64,000 bases of DNA, from NCBI GenBank assembly GCA_963785065.1, contig CAWATX010000002.1, positions 248,001-312,000 of the forward strand. Reading direction: 5' to 3'. Shown piece by piece: positions 38,530 to 48,800 of this stretch. This stretch comes from CAVSRC01 sp963785065 (GTDB lineage Bacteria > Pseudomonadota > Alphaproteobacteria > Rhizobiales > Kaistiaceae). A program made the translations under genes and the position numbers. Every line of letters starts with the position of its first letter. Position 1 is the first letter of the stretch. Below the pieces are notes generated by a model. That model saw only the letters and a list, made by a program, of their open reading frames with translations. It made no database searches and was not told where the DNA came from.

Positions 38530-39816
38530 CTAGTTTGCTGCCGGAAACACCCCGGACGCCGCAGCGCCGCTGTTGTCGCTCGCGCTCGCCGCGGGCGCCG
38601 CAGGTAGCGTCGGCGGCACGGCAAGCGAGGCACGCTGGCTTGGCGGCCAGGCGAAATCGTCGGCCCTGCCCGGCATCAACGGCAGTACGGCACCCTGGAC
38701 GATCAGCTTGTATTGCGGCGTGTCGTTGGCCATCGTCACGTCCGGGTTGTCGGCGCCGCCGGCGAGCGCCCGGCTGGCGCCGGGCAGCGGATCGGTCAGC
38801 GAGATGACCGGCCCGACCAGGCGCTTGACCCCGTCCGGGCCGATCTCGATCTGGGTGGTCTGGCTGGCCGAGGCGAACAGGTCGACCGAACCGGTGCCGA
38901 TACCGGTCTGCTTGCGGATCTCGCGCTCGGCATAGAAGGCGAGCTTGAGCCGGCCGGCGCGGGTGAAATTGATGCCGTCGCTGGATCTCAGCGCCCGCAG
39001 CTGACCGTCAACATCCGGGCCTGACGAGGTGTAGTTGCCATTGTCGTCGGTGAAGCCGTTCCAGATGTCGACATAGTGCCCGCCGTCCGCCGTCACCGCC
39101 GCCTTGTAGAGCCCGTTCAGATAGTCCATGTCGCCCGCGGCCGCGGACGCGCGCATCGGCGGCGCGCTCACCCAGAAGAACGGCCGCCCGAAGACCTTCA
39201 GCGTGTCGGCCAAGCCGGCAACGCGGTGGGTATAGGTCTTCTCCCAGCCGTCGGAGTGCATGGCGAGGCGGTCCTTGCCGGCGCGGATCTGCTGGCGGTC
39301 GTTGGCGCCGAGGGCGACCACGACGACGTCCGGCTTGACCTCGTTCAGAATGCCGGGAAGCGACTTGTTCCAGTCGTAATAGTCGTCGCGGACCAGGCCG
39401 GAGTTGCTGTTCGACTTGTCGATGACAGCGATCTTGGGCTCGTCGGCGAAGGTCTGGTCGAGCCCCCAGGCGAGCCCCCCGGCGACGAAATCGCCAACCA
39501 CCAGGATCTTGCGCGCCATCGCATCCTTGGGCGTCACCTGAGCCACCGGCACCGGCGGCTCGCTCGGCGGGGCGGGGCGTCGTGTCGCTGGCGCGGACCT
39601 CTGGCCCTGCTGGGGCGGCGGCCGCACCGGACGCGGCCCGAACAGGAAATCGAAAAAGCCGAACGGCCCGTTTGCCGGCGCCTGCTGCGCCAATGCCGCG
39701 TCGAGCGGCGCCGCCAGCAGCAGCGCCACGATCCCCACGCCCAGTGTTGTCAGCAGACGGCGCACCTGTCCCGCGCTCCGGCTTTTCATGCGGCCTTGCC
39801 CGTTTTTGCCGGCCAT
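38530..39816 (-). CDS. DUF459 SGNH-hydrolase-like exported protein
   Basis: A 428-residue protein with an N-terminal export signal (about 18-44), a Pro-rich linker and a DUF459 SGNH-fold domain (about 100-325). Block I reads LVVGDFVAGGLAWGL, where the usual Ser of GDS is replaced by Phe. Block III is ALGANDRQ, and block V is SDGINFTRAGRLKLA with Asn in place of the usual His neighbourhood. Catalysis by the standard mechanism is therefore doubtful. DUF459 proteins are linked to cell-wall or polysaccharide modification. An ATG at 39789 is an alternative start. A transglycosylase gene lies 32 bases upstream. Confidence 0.85.
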   Translation of the reverse strand: MAGKNGQGRMKSRSAGQVRRLLTTLGVGIVALLLAAPLDAALAQQAPANGPFGFFDFLFGPRPVRPPPQQGQRSAPATRRPAPPSEPPVPVAQVTPKDAMARKILVVGDFVAGGLAWGLDQTFADEPKIAVIDKSNSNSGLVRDDYYDWNKSLPGILNEVKPDVVVVALGANDRQQIRAGKDRLAMHSDGWEKTYTHRVAGLADTLKVFGRPFFWVSAPPMRASAAAGDMDYLNGLYKAAVTADGGHYVDIWNGFTDDNGNYTSSGPDVDGQLRALRSSDGINFTRAGRLKLAFYAEREIRKQTGIGTGSVDLFASASQTTQIEIGPDGVKRLVGPVISLTDPLPGASRALAGGADNPDVTMANDTPQYKLIVQGAVLPLMPGRADDFAWPPSQRASLAVPPTLPAAPAASASDNSGAAASGVFPAAN

Positions 39817-39848
39817 TGCGTCAATTGCGCGGCACCGGGCACCCTATC

Positions 39849-41090
39849 CTACTTGGCCGCTTGCAGGCGCTGCAACAGGTCGCGGGTGGCGACGCCATCA
39901 GGGTTAAGGCCGATCGTGCGTTGATAGTCGCGGATCGCCGCGCGGCTGCCGCTGCCGAGATCGCCGTCGATGTCGCCGTCATAGAAGCCGTGCATGGTGA
40001 GCAGCAACTGCATCTTCTTGCTCTCATCGAGCGTGAACGGCTTTTCGTGCGCCGGCCAGGCGGCCACGAAAGGCCCGTCGCCGCGCAACCGGTCGGCCAG
40101 GTGACCCACCGCCAGAGCATAGAAGTTGGAGGCGTTGTAACGCTTGAGCACCTGGAAATTGTGGAGCAGCAGGAACACCGGCCCGTCGGTGCCATTGGGC
40201 AGCCACAACCGCGCCCGGTCGCCCGGGCGGGGAAAGGCGGCGCCATTGACCCGGCGCACCCCGAGCTTCGCCCACGACGACAGCGACCGCTCGCTCGTCT
40301 TCCCGGTATTGAACCCCGGCGGCAGCTTCACCTCGTAGCCCCAGGTCCTGCCCGACTGCCAGCCGGCCTTCTTCAGATAGTTGGCGGCGGAGGCGAGCGC
40401 GTCCGGGACCGAGGTCCAGATGTTGCGGTGGCCGTCGCCGTCAAAGTCGACGGCATAGGCCTCGAATGTCGTGGGGATGAACTGGGTCTGGCCCATGGCA
40501 CCCGCCCACGAGCCGTTCATCGCGCCCACGGTGATATCGCCGCGCTGAACGATCTTGAGGGCGGCAACCAGCTGCTTGCGGCCGAATTTCGACAGCCGTC
40601 CACCAGACCAGGCAAGGGTGGCCAGCGACCGGATGATGTTCTTGACCAGCTTCGGGTTGGTGAGCACGTGGCCGTAATGGCTCTCGATGCCCCAGATCGC
40701 CGCAACGACATAGCGGTCGACGCCGTAGTGGCGCTCGATGCGTGCCAGCAGGCTGGCATTGGCGGCGATCGCCGCCTTGCCTTCGCTCAGCCGGTCGTCC
40801 GAAACCATCTGGTCGAGATAGTTCCAGATCTTCATGTTGAATTCGGCCTGGGCGCCGGCTCGCTTCAGCACGTCGGGATCGGGTGCAAAGTCGCCGAGCG
40901 CCCCCTGATAGGTTTGCCAGCCGATGCCGGCGGACTTCGCCGTCGGCCAGAAGCTCTTCACCCAGGTTTGGGGCGTCTGGCTGGCCCGTGCCGGCGCGTC
41001 CATGAGAAAGGCCGAGGCCGCCACCGCGGCGACGACGACAAAAGCCGCGGAAACCGCGGCTTTGACTGCCCTGCCGGTGAGGAAGCGCAT
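39849..41090 (-). CDS. MltB-type lytic murein transglycosylase
   Basis: A 413-residue exported enzyme cleaving peptidoglycan to 1,6-anhydromuramoyl products. A signal peptide (about 8-35) precedes the SLT_2 domain, with catalytic Glu136 in WGIESHYG, AMGQTQFIPTTFEAYAVD and GDGHRNIW. A PG_binding_1 domain closes it (FYDGDIDGDLGSGSRAAIRDYQ). There is no lipobox cysteine, so it is soluble in the periplasm. The ATG at 41090 is chosen for the clean signal peptide. A perfect 10-bp inverted repeat lies in the signal-peptide codons. Confidence 0.93.
   Translation of the reverse strand: MRFLTGRAVKAAVSAAFVVVAAVAASAFLMDAPARASQTPQTWVKSFWPTAKSAGIGWQTYQGALGDFAPDPDVLKRAGAQAEFNMKIWNYLDQMVSDDRLSEGKAAIAANASLLARIERHYGVDRYVVAAIWGIESHYGHVLTNPKLVKNIIRSLATLAWSGGRLSKFGRKQLVAALKIVQRGDITVGAMNGSWAGAMGQTQFIPTTFEAYAVDFDGDGHRNIWTSVPDALASAANYLKKAGWQSGRTWGYEVKLPPGFNTGKTSERSLSSWAKLGVRRVNGAAFPRPGDRARLWLPNGTDGPVFLLLHNFQVLKRYNASNFYALAVGHLADRLRGDGPFVAAWPAHEKPFTLDESKKMQLLLTMHGFYDGDIDGDLGSGSRAAIRDYQRTIGLNPDGVATRDLLQRLQAAK
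41041..41063. repeat. Perfect inverted repeat inside the transglycosylase signal-peptide codons
   Basis: AAAGCCGCGG and CCGCGGCTTT flank AAA. The 10-bp stem with a 3-base loop begins about 9 codons after the start and encodes alanine/lysine residues of the signal region. In mRNA it would form a stable hairpin close to the ribosome binding site. Confidence 0.6.
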
Positions 41091-41203
41091 TCCGGTTTCG
41101 TCCCTGTTTCTGCCCCCGGTCCTGTCCTCGCGTCCCCCAATTCGGTCCAAACCTTAACATTGCCGCGGGGGGCGGCCGCAAGCCGCCCTGCCCGGCGGCC
41201 GCG

Positions 41204-42196
41204 TCAGTCGCGCCGATTACGGCGCTCCAGCGTCGTCTCCCAGGCCAGAGCATCGCGGACGATTTCGGCAAGATTGTCGTGCTGCGGCTGCCAGCCGAAC
41301 TTGTCCATGATGCGCGCCGGCGAGGCGACGATCGACGCCGGATCGCCAGGTCGCCGGGGCCCGAGGACGACGGGGAAATCGCGCTCCGACACCGCCTTCA
41401 CCGTGTCGATCACCTCCAGCACCGAATAGCCGCGGCCATAGCCACAATTGGCGATCAGGTTGTCGCCGCCGCCGCGCAGATGGCCCAGCGCCTCGGCGTG
41501 CGCGGCGACCAGATCAGAGACGTGGATATAGTCGCGAACACAGGTGCCGTCGGGGGTCGGATAATCCGTGCCGTATACGGTGATCTCGTCGCGCTTGCCG
41601 AGCGCCGTCTCGCAAGCGACCTTGATGAGGTGTGTGGCGCCTTTGGTCGACTGGCCTGTGCGCCCTGCCGGGTCGGCGCCGGCGACGTTGAAATAGCGCA
41701 GCGCCACGAAGCGCAGGTCGTGGGCGGCAGCCGCGTCGGCGAGCATCATCTCGCTCATCATCTTGGAGCGGCCATAGGGCGATTCGGGATGGAGAAGCGC
41801 GTCCTCGCCGACCGGCGTCACCGCCGGCGTGCCGTAGACTGCAGCGGTCGATGAAAAGATGAAGCGCTTCACCCCGCCGGCAACCGCCGCGGCGATCAGC
41901 GCCCGCGTCTTCACCGTGTTATTGAGGTAGTAGCCGAGCGGGTCGGCAACCAAGTCCGGCACGACGATGGAGGCGGCGAAATGGATGATTGCCTCGATCG
42001 CGTGCTCCCTGATGAGACGGCCGGTGAGCGCCTCGTCGCCGCTATCGCCCCTGACGAGTGGAACTTCCGGCGGGATCGCCCAGTCGAAGCCGGTCGACAG
42101 GTTGTCGAGGACGACCACCTTTTCGCCGGCGTCGGTGAGATGCCAGACCATATGGCTGCCGATATAACCGGCACCGCCGGTGACCAGAATGCTCAT
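41204..42196 (-). CDS. galE: UDP-glucose 4-epimerase
   Basis: A 330-residue NAD-bound extended SDR interconverting UDP-glucose and UDP-galactose. The cofactor loop is VTGGAGYIGSHM, the catalytic Ser/Tyr lie in IFSSTAAVYG and ESPYGRSKMMSE, and RYFNVAGADP and GTDYPTPDGTCVRDYIHV are hallmark segments. A GTG at 42205 with GAGAAGG before it is an alternative start three codons earlier. It is divergent from galU, so the two UDP-hexose genes share a 126-base control region. The product feeds surface polysaccharide. Confidence 0.97.
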   Translation of the reverse strand: MSILVTGGAGYIGSHMVWHLTDAGEKVVVLDNLSTGFDWAIPPEVPLVRGDSGDEALTGRLIREHAIEAIIHFAASIVVPDLVADPLGYYLNNTVKTRALIAAAVAGGVKRFIFSSTAAVYGTPAVTPVGEDALLHPESPYGRSKMMSEMMLADAAAAHDLRFVALRYFNVAGADPAGRTGQSTKGATHLIKVACETALGKRDEITVYGTDYPTPDGTCVRDYIHVSDLVAAHAEALGHLRGGGDNLIANCGYGRGYSVLEVIDTVKAVSERDFPVVLGPRRPGDPASIVASPARIMDKFGWQPQHDNLAEIVRDALAWETTLERRNRRD

Positions 42197-42322
42197 GGTT
42201 GTCACTTTGCCTTCTCAGCCTGTTCCCCGGTACCATAGGGAACGTGTATTGACGTCTTGTTTCGTTCGCCCGGCCCGGCAAAAAGCACGGGCTTTCCGCC
42301 GAATCCAGCAGAAGAAGAACGA

Positions 42323-43207
42323 ATGACCGCCCCCCTCCGCAAAGCCGTCTTCCCTGTCGCCGGTCTCGGCACCCGGTTCCTGCCCGCCACCAAGGCGATG
42401 CCCAAGGAGATGCTGACCCTGGTCGACCGGCCGCTCATCCAGTACGTGGTGGACGAGGCGCGTGCCGCCGGCATCGAGCAATTCATCTTCGTCACCAGCA
42501 GCAACAAGAACATCCTCGAGGATCATTTCGACACCGCCTTCGAGCTGGAGGCGACGCTGAAGGCACGCGGCAGGACCGAGGCGCTGGAGGAACTCGCCAG
42601 CTTCATGCCCAAGGCCGGCCGGGTCAGCTCCGTGCGCCAGCAGACGCCGCTCGGCCTCGGCCATGCGGTGTGGTGCGCCCGACATCTGGTCGGCAACGAG
42701 CCATTCGCAGTGGTGCTTCCCGACATGATCATGCAGGGTGAACCCGGCTGCCTTGCGCAAATGGTTGCGGTCTACAACCAGACCGGCGGCAATGTGATCG
42801 CGGTCAGCGAGTGCGACCCCGCCGAGACCGCCAAATACGGCATCGTCGGCGTCGGCGAGCCGGCCGGTCCGGACGGCGACGCCTTCCGCCTCACCGCCAT
42901 GGTGGAAAAGCCGCAGCCGAAGGACGCTCCGTCCAATCTCTATATCAGCGGTCGCTATATCCTGCAGCCGCAGATTTTCGACCTGCTCGCCCGTCAGCAA
43001 CGCGGCGCCGGCAATGAGATCCAGCTCACCGACGCCATGCTGGCGCTCGCCGAGACCCAGCCCTTCTACGGCAGCCGCTTCCGCGGCCGCACCCACGACT
43101 GCGGCACCAAGCTCGGTTTCCTCATCGCCAACATGACCTATGCCCTGGAGCGGCCGGAACTCGCCGATCACGTGCGCCGGGAGATGCGCGCCCTGCTCGA
43201 CGGCTGA
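42323..43207 (+). CDS. galU: UTP-glucose-1-phosphate uridylyltransferase
   Basis: A 294-residue nucleotidyltransferase forming UDP-glucose from UTP and glucose-1-phosphate. The nucleotide loop is FPVAGLGTRFLPATKAMPKE, followed by the conserved VDRPLIQYVVDEA, VLPDMIM (metal Asp), VEKPQPKDAPSNLYISGRYI and the terminal DCGTKLGFL. The ATG at 42323 is preceded by GAAGAAG. It is divergent from galE and converges 9 bases away from the beta-barrel gene. UDP-glucose is required for lipopolysaccharide, exopolysaccharide and cyclic glucans. Confidence 0.97.
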   Translation: MTAPLRKAVFPVAGLGTRFLPATKAMPKEMLTLVDRPLIQYVVDEARAAGIEQFIFVTSSNKNILEDHFDTAFELEATLKARGRTEALEELASFMPKAGRVSSVRQQTPLGLGHAVWCARHLVGNEPFAVVLPDMIMQGEPGCLAQMVAVYNQTGGNVIAVSECDPAETAKYGIVGVGEPAGPDGDAFRLTAMVEKPQPKDAPSNLYISGRYILQPQIFDLLARQQRGAGNEIQLTDAMLALAETQPFYGSRFRGRTHDCGTKLGFLIANMTYALERPELADHVRREMRALLDG

Positions 43208-43216
43208 GACGCTCGG

Positions 43217-44674
43217 CTACTTCTGCAGGCGCAGCCCGACGGTGAGCGCGTCCGACTGGTAGGTGTTGCCGGCCGCCGTGCTCATCGACCATTCGTGGCT
43301 GTAGCCGCCGGTGAGCGAGGTGCGCCGGTTGAGCTTCCAGGTGGCGCCGACGCCCGCCTTGACGGTGGTATCGACCCGTCCGCTGCCTTGGAAGCGCTCG
43401 TGGGTGACGTCGGTGGTCCAGTCGACCGTCAGATTGGGTTTCCAGGCATAGGCGACATCGACCGAACCGGCATAGGCGGCCGAGCCGGACGAGGCAGCGT
43501 CGGTGCTTGGGTTGAACGCGGTCGAGCCGTTGACGGTGACCGTGTAGAGCCGGGTCGGCGACCACACCAGAGAGCCGTCCACGGTGAGCGCCCCGAACGC
43601 GGAAAGCGCCGGGTCGTCGACCGACAGGACGCCGTAGCCGAGCGCCATCTCGCCGGTCAGCACCGGGCCGCGATCGAAGACCAGGCCGGCCCGCCCGATC
43701 GCCGCCAGGCTCGACCGCTGCAGGCCGCTATTGTCGAACTTCTGATCGTATTGGCGGCGCGACAGCTCCCCTTCGACGAAAGGCGTGACGCCGAGCGGCG
43801 ATTCGTAGCCGAGGCGCAGCCGACCGCCGAAGACCGAGTTGTCGCGATAGCCCTGATCGACGGTGACGCCGGCCGACGTGCCGTTCTCATAGAGCGTGCG
43901 GCCCAGCTTGCCCTCGGCGGTGAAGGTCGTGCGGCCGAAACGGCCGTCGAGCGCCGCCGATGCGGAGAAATCATGCACGCCCGGCCGGTTGTCGATGCCA
44001 GCGGGAAAGTTCGGATCGGAAATGCTCTGCTGGGCATAGGCGTAGCTGCCCTTGAGGGCGACGTCCCAGCCGGGCTTGAGATCGATGCGCCCAGTGGCAT
44101 CGACCGAGCCGGAGGGCGAATCCGGCGTGCCGGCGGCAAAGTCCTTGGCGTAGGAGCCGCGCAGCGTCAGCGTCGCTTCATGCAGCGCCCAGTCCGATTG
44201 CAATTTGAGCTCGGGTGTCACGGTCAGCGTGTCCGAGCGGCCGTTGCCCGAAGCGTTGGTGGCGTGCTCGAAGCTCGTCGTCAGCGACGGATAGAGAATG
44301 AAGCTGCCGGTGCGCAGGCCGAGCGCAGCGAAGGGGTCGGCTTCGGTTTCCGGGACCTTGTGTGAGATGGTTCCGGTCACCGTCGGGTCGAGCGGATCCA
44401 GCTCGGGGCCCTTGACCTGCGGCAGTTGCCGCTGCACGCGGCCGGCATCTGCGGTGGTGTCTGCGGTTGCCGTGGATGTCGGCGTGGCCGGCGTTGCGGG
44501 CGCGGGCGTCGCGGTGGGATCGGGCGCAGCCGTCGCCGGCGCCAGCGGCGACTGACCGTCGCCGAGGCCGCTGCCGAGCGCCGTTGCCGCCGCATCCTGG
44601 GCCCAGGCGCTCCCGTGCGCCAAGGCCGCGGCAGCGACCGCGACCGCCAAAAGCGAAGGGAGGCGGAAACCCAT
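43217..44674 (-). CDS. Outer membrane beta-barrel protein
   Basis: A 485-residue outer membrane protein. A signal peptide (1-25) and a Thr/Pro/Ala-rich periplasmic linker (about 40-75) precede a long barrel of alternating amphipathic strands, such as DATGRIDLKPGWDVALKGSYAY and GRLRLGYESPLGVTPFVEGEL. It has features of the BBP2_2 group found beside polysaccharide genes in rhizobia. Channel substrate is unknown; a role in exporting or anchoring polysaccharide is only suggested by galU/galE/kdsD next door. It is single-copy and monocistronic. Confidence 0.85.
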   Translation of the reverse strand: MGFRLPSLLAVAVAAAALAHGSAWAQDAAATALGSGLGDGQSPLAPATAAPDPTATPAPATPATPTSTATADTTADAGRVQRQLPQVKGPELDPLDPTVTGTISHKVPETEADPFAALGLRTGSFILYPSLTTSFEHATNASGNGRSDTLTVTPELKLQSDWALHEATLTLRGSYAKDFAAGTPDSPSGSVDATGRIDLKPGWDVALKGSYAYAQQSISDPNFPAGIDNRPGVHDFSASAALDGRFGRTTFTAEGKLGRTLYENGTSAGVTVDQGYRDNSVFGGRLRLGYESPLGVTPFVEGELSRRQYDQKFDNSGLQRSSLAAIGRAGLVFDRGPVLTGEMALGYGVLSVDDPALSAFGALTVDGSLVWSPTRLYTVTVNGSTAFNPSTDAASSGSAAYAGSVDVAYAWKPNLTVDWTTDVTHERFQGSGRVDTTVKAGVGATWKLNRRTSLTGGYSHEWSMSTAAGNTYQSDALTVGLRLQK

Positions 44675-44729
44675 TGTCAGGCCAGTGCCGTGTGACCACA
44701 GGAAAGTGCTTTCCAGAAGGTAAAGATTG

Positions 44730-44738
44730 ATGGTTAAC
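44730..44738 (-). promoter_or_regulatory. CtrA-type half site GTTAACCAT
   Basis: On the minus strand the 9-mer GTTAACCAT lies 56 bases upstream of the beta-barrel gene start, the same 9-mer and nearly the same distance as before the DUF882 gene (5942-5950). TTAACCAT is a described CtrA half site. The rest of the 153-base divergent gap to kdsD shows no other signal. Confidence 0.35.
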
Positions 44739-44827
44739 GCAAGGTTGCGAACGCCACGGAGAGCACTGTTCCGGCCTCGGTGGAAACCTGCTAGACCGGC
44801 GCAACAAGGAGAAAACAGGGTCCGTTG

Positions 44828-45844
44828 ATGGCGGTGACGCTCAAGAATCCAGCAAAAACGGCGTCCGACGCCACTGCCCCGGCCGCCGCCTCAGCGCTGC
44901 GCACCATTCTCACCGAAGGCGCCGGGCTGGCAGCGCTCGCCGCCGCCCTCGAAGACGGCCTCGCCGCCCCCTTCGCCCGCGCCGTCGAGATCATCCGCGC
45001 CGCCACCGGGCGGGTCATCGTCACCGGCATGGGCAAGAGCGGCCATATCGGCCACAAGATCGCCGCCACGCTCGCCTCGACCGGCACGCCGTCTTTCTTC
45101 GTCCATCCGGCGGAAGCCAGCCACGGCGATCTCGGCATGATCACCCGCGACGACGTGGTGCTGGCGCTGTCATGGTCGGGCGAGACCAGCGAGCTGCGCA
45201 GCCTGGTCGAATATACGCGGCGCTGGGACATCCCGCTGATCGCCATGACCGCCTTCACCGACTCGACGCTCGGCCGCGAATCCGACCCGGTGCTGGCGCT
45301 GCCGCCGGCCGACGAGGCCTGTCCGCACGGCCTGGCGCCGTCCACCTCGACGCTGATCCAGCTGGCGCTCGGCGATGCGCTGGCGATCGCGCTGCTCGAG
45401 AGCCGCGGCTTCACGGCGGAGGAGTTCCACATCTTCCACCCCGGCGGCATGCTCGGCGCCAGCCTGCATTTCGTGCGCGACATCATGCATGGCGGCGACG
45501 CCGTGCCTCTGGCGACGCCAGACACGCCGATGGCCGAGGCGCTCGACACGATGACAGCGAAAGGCTTCGGCTGCGTCGGCGTGGTCGATGATGGCGGCAT
45601 GCTGGTCGGCGTGGTCACCGACGGCGACGTGCGCCGCCACATCGCCCCCGACCTGACGCAGAAGACCGTCGGCGCGATCATGACCAGGACGCCGAAGACC
45701 GTGCCGCCCGACTGCCTGGTGGCCGAGGCGCTGGCCATGATGAACCAGGCCAGCCGCCCCTTCACCGTCCTCTTCGTCGTCGATGACGGCAAGCCGCTCG
45801 GCATCGTGCACATGCACGATTTCCTACGCCTGGGGGTGGCTTAG
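44828..45844 (+). CDS. kdsD: Arabinose-5-phosphate isomerase, KpsF/GutQ family
   Basis: A 338-residue enzyme converting D-ribulose 5-phosphate to D-arabinose 5-phosphate, the first step to Kdo for lipid A-core. The SIS domain contains VTGMGKSGHIGHKIAATL, SHGDLGMI and SWSGETSELRSLVEY. Two CBS domains follow (about 215-335: GCVGVVDDGGMLVGVVTDGD and FTVLFVVDDGKPLGIVHMHD). The ATG at 44828 is preferred over TTG at 44825. Acidic composition is typical. It ends 9 bases from the convergent TIR gene. Confidence 0.95.
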   Translation: MAVTLKNPAKTASDATAPAAASALRTILTEGAGLAALAAALEDGLAAPFARAVEIIRAATGRVIVTGMGKSGHIGHKIAATLASTGTPSFFVHPAEASHGDLGMITRDDVVLALSWSGETSELRSLVEYTRRWDIPLIAMTAFTDSTLGRESDPVLALPPADEACPHGLAPSTSTLIQLALGDALAIALLESRGFTAEEFHIFHPGGMLGASLHFVRDIMHGGDAVPLATPDTPMAEALDTMTAKGFGCVGVVDDGGMLVGVVTDGDVRRHIAPDLTQKTVGAIMTRTPKTVPPDCLVAEALAMMNQASRPFTVLFVVDDGKPLGIVHMHDFLRLGVA

Positions 45845-45853
45845 GCTAGGCCG

Positions 45854-48800
45854 CTATTTCGCGGCCGCTCCGGTCGCATCCGCCTTGTGAATATCGGCAA
45901 GCGCACCGCTCAGCTCCTTGAGCAGGTCTTTGTCGTATGCCGGCAGCAGCCCCTGCGCGTCGAGCGTCTGCAGGATGTGGAATTCTTCCTCGTACTGCGG
46001 CATCGGATCGTCGGACACCTCCGCGATCCGATTGAGCACCACGGCAAGATCCAACTGAGCCCTGGAATTGGAATCGGCTTCGGCAAGCTTGCGGGTGACG
46101 GTCAGGCTCTCTTCAAAGAGGGCCCGCGCCGCGACCCGGTCGCCGGCGTCGCGCTTCACATCGCCGAGATTGCTCAGGCTGATCGAAAGGTCGCGCTGGG
46201 CCTGCTTATCGCCGCTGTCCTCGGCAAGCCGCCGCGCGATGGCGAGGCTCTCGCCATAATCCACCAAGGCGCTCTTGAGGTCGCCGGCTTTGCGCTTCAT
46301 TGCCGCAACCTTGTCCAGACTGAAGGAAAGAAAGCGCTGGGCCCGCATGTTGCTCCTGTCCGCTGCAAATGAGCGGGCAATCGCCAGGCTCTCCTCGAAA
46401 GCAGACAGCGCACTCGCCTGATCGCCGGTCTGCTGCTTGGCGCCGCCGAACCTGTCCAGGGCAAGCGACAGGTCACGCTGAGCCGCGGCATTGCTCTTGT
46501 CGACGGCCAGGTCACGGGCAATGGCAAGGCCCTCTTCATAGGCCGCCAGCGCGCCCGCATTGTCGCCGGCCGCGTCCTTCACATCGGCAACGCTTTCCAG
46601 ATTGACCAGAAGGTCGCGTTGGGCCTGTGCGTTGTTCGCGTTCTTGGCCAGATCACGGGAGATGGCCAGGGCTTCCTCATAAGATGCCAGCGCCCCGGCG
46701 CGATCGCCGGCGCCGAGCTTGGCGTCGCCCATCTTCGCAAGGCTTATCGCCAGATCGCGCCGTCCCTCGACATTGCCCTTGCTCTTGGCCAGGTCGCGCG
46801 CAATCGCCAGGCTTTGACCATAGAGATCGATTGCGTGCGCAAAATCGTTAGCCGCAAGGGCCATGTTGCCGACCCGGTCGAGGCTCTCCGACAGCGCCCG
46901 CCGGGCCAAGACGCCGCCATCGTCCGCGGCGAGATCGCGCCTCAGCGCAAGGCTCTCCTCGTAGGCCGCCCGCGCCCCTATCCTGTCGCCGGCCTGGAGC
47001 TTCACGTCTCCGACATTCACCAGGCTCTCGGCCAGGCCGGCTTTCCAGAAGGCCTTGCTGGACGCCTGCTCCAGCACCATGCGCATGATGGCGGTCGATT
47101 TCTCGGCGGCAGCGAGCGCCCCTTGCGTATCCCCAACGGTCAGCAACGCACCAACCGCCTCATTGAGGGCCGCCGATTGGCTGGCATAAAGGCGCACGTC
47201 CCTTTCGCCGGCATCGATCAGCTTGTTCTGGAGCGCGATGGCCGGATCGAGGATCGATTTCACCAGCGAGGCAGGCACGCCGCGCGTGTTGCGGAACTTG
47301 CGGGCAAGGTCGACGACCAACGTGTTGCCCGCATCCGTCGCGGCCGTGACGGCCCGCTGGGCTCGCGCCGTCTGCGCCTGCGCCACGGCGGCCTGCTGGC
47401 GCGCCTCGTCTGCCTTCTGGAAGCCGAATACGGCTGCTCCCGCCGCTGCCACCAGCAGCAGGCTTGCCGCGATCAGGCCGAGCCGCGTGCGCTGCGCGAC
47501 CTTCTTCTGCGCCGCCGCAAGTTGCCGCGCCTCCTCCAGCTCATGGTTCCGTCGCGCGTCATCGGCGGCGCGCGCGGCGGCGAGGTAGTCGCGGTCGGTC
47601 GCCTCGAGCAGACCGACGAAGTCGTCGCGGCGGGCGACACCTTCGGCATCCTCCAGCCGGCCGGCGGTATGCGCCAGCCAAGCCTCGTCCTTGGCGTTGG
47701 CCGCCCAGTCGCGGGCCGCGCGCTGGATGCCGGCAAGCGTCGTCAGCGCCGCGAAGTCCTCCTCCAGCCAACCCTGCAGCAAGCCCCATTGGCGGAGCAG
47801 CGCCTCGTGCGCCGGCTCGACGGTGCGCTCGCCCGTCTCCGGCGCGACGTCGGTCGACAGCAGCCGCGCGGCAATCAGGTAACCGACCAGCGGCCGCGCC
47901 TCTTCCGGGATTTCCGACAGGCGGGCGACGCGGCGACGCGGCGAGCCGCTCTCCGGGTCGATGCCGGCAAGCCACGGGATGAGCGCCCGGCGGAGCAGCA
48001 CCAGCCGCGCCGCGTGATCCCTCGGCACGGCCGGGTCGCCGCCCGAGGCATCGAGCGCCCGCTCCACCGCCGCCTCGATCGAACCACTGATGCCGCCGAG
48101 ATCGCGATACTGCGCAAGCGTCAGCGCGCCACCGCCGCCATATTCGACGTAGAGGCGCTCGAGCGTGAAGGCGAGCAACGGCAGAGCGTCCTTGCCGCCG
48201 CCCGCCTCGATATCGGCAAGCAGCGCCGCGGTCAGCGCCGGCTCGATGGTCAGCGCCCGGTCGCTGTCGGCAAGCCGCTTCGCCGGCCCCTCGATCACCG
48301 TCTGATAGGCGCCGCGCGGCATCGGCGGCAGGCTGAAGGTCTGTGGGTTAAGCCCTTCGAGCGCCGGCGCCGTCTGCAAGCGCTCGAAGGAGTCGGAGCG
48401 GATGGTGAACAGGACGATGAGATCCGACTCAGGCGCCGAAGCGAGGTCGCGCATCAGCGCCAGGAAGGCGCTCGCCTCCTCCTGCCCCTCGGCCAGGAAG
48501 AGCTCTTCGCCCTGATCGATGGCAAGCACCAAGCGCGGCGCCCGCCGGTTGGCGGTACCGTCCGTGTCGGGCGGGCTCGCCGCGCTGGCGAACGCGGCAA
48601 GCAGCAGCGACACCGCCCCCGCCCCTTCCTGCACGGCCGCGCGGATATCGGCGCGGCTCTTCGCCAGCCCGAGGCTCTTCGCCGCCGCTTCCAGCACCCG
48701 GACGAGCCCGTCCTCGCCGAAGAGCGCCGCGCGTTCCGGCCTGAGGATCGGCAGCATCAGGAAGTTGCGGTCGTCGCGCCTGAGGCGCGGTGCCAGCCCG

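Noticed and set aside
46043..47029. CRISPR-like or satellite interpretation of the 141-base repeats
   Set aside because: Units are in-frame protein repeats of 47 residues with diverged DNA, not identical repeats with unique spacers.
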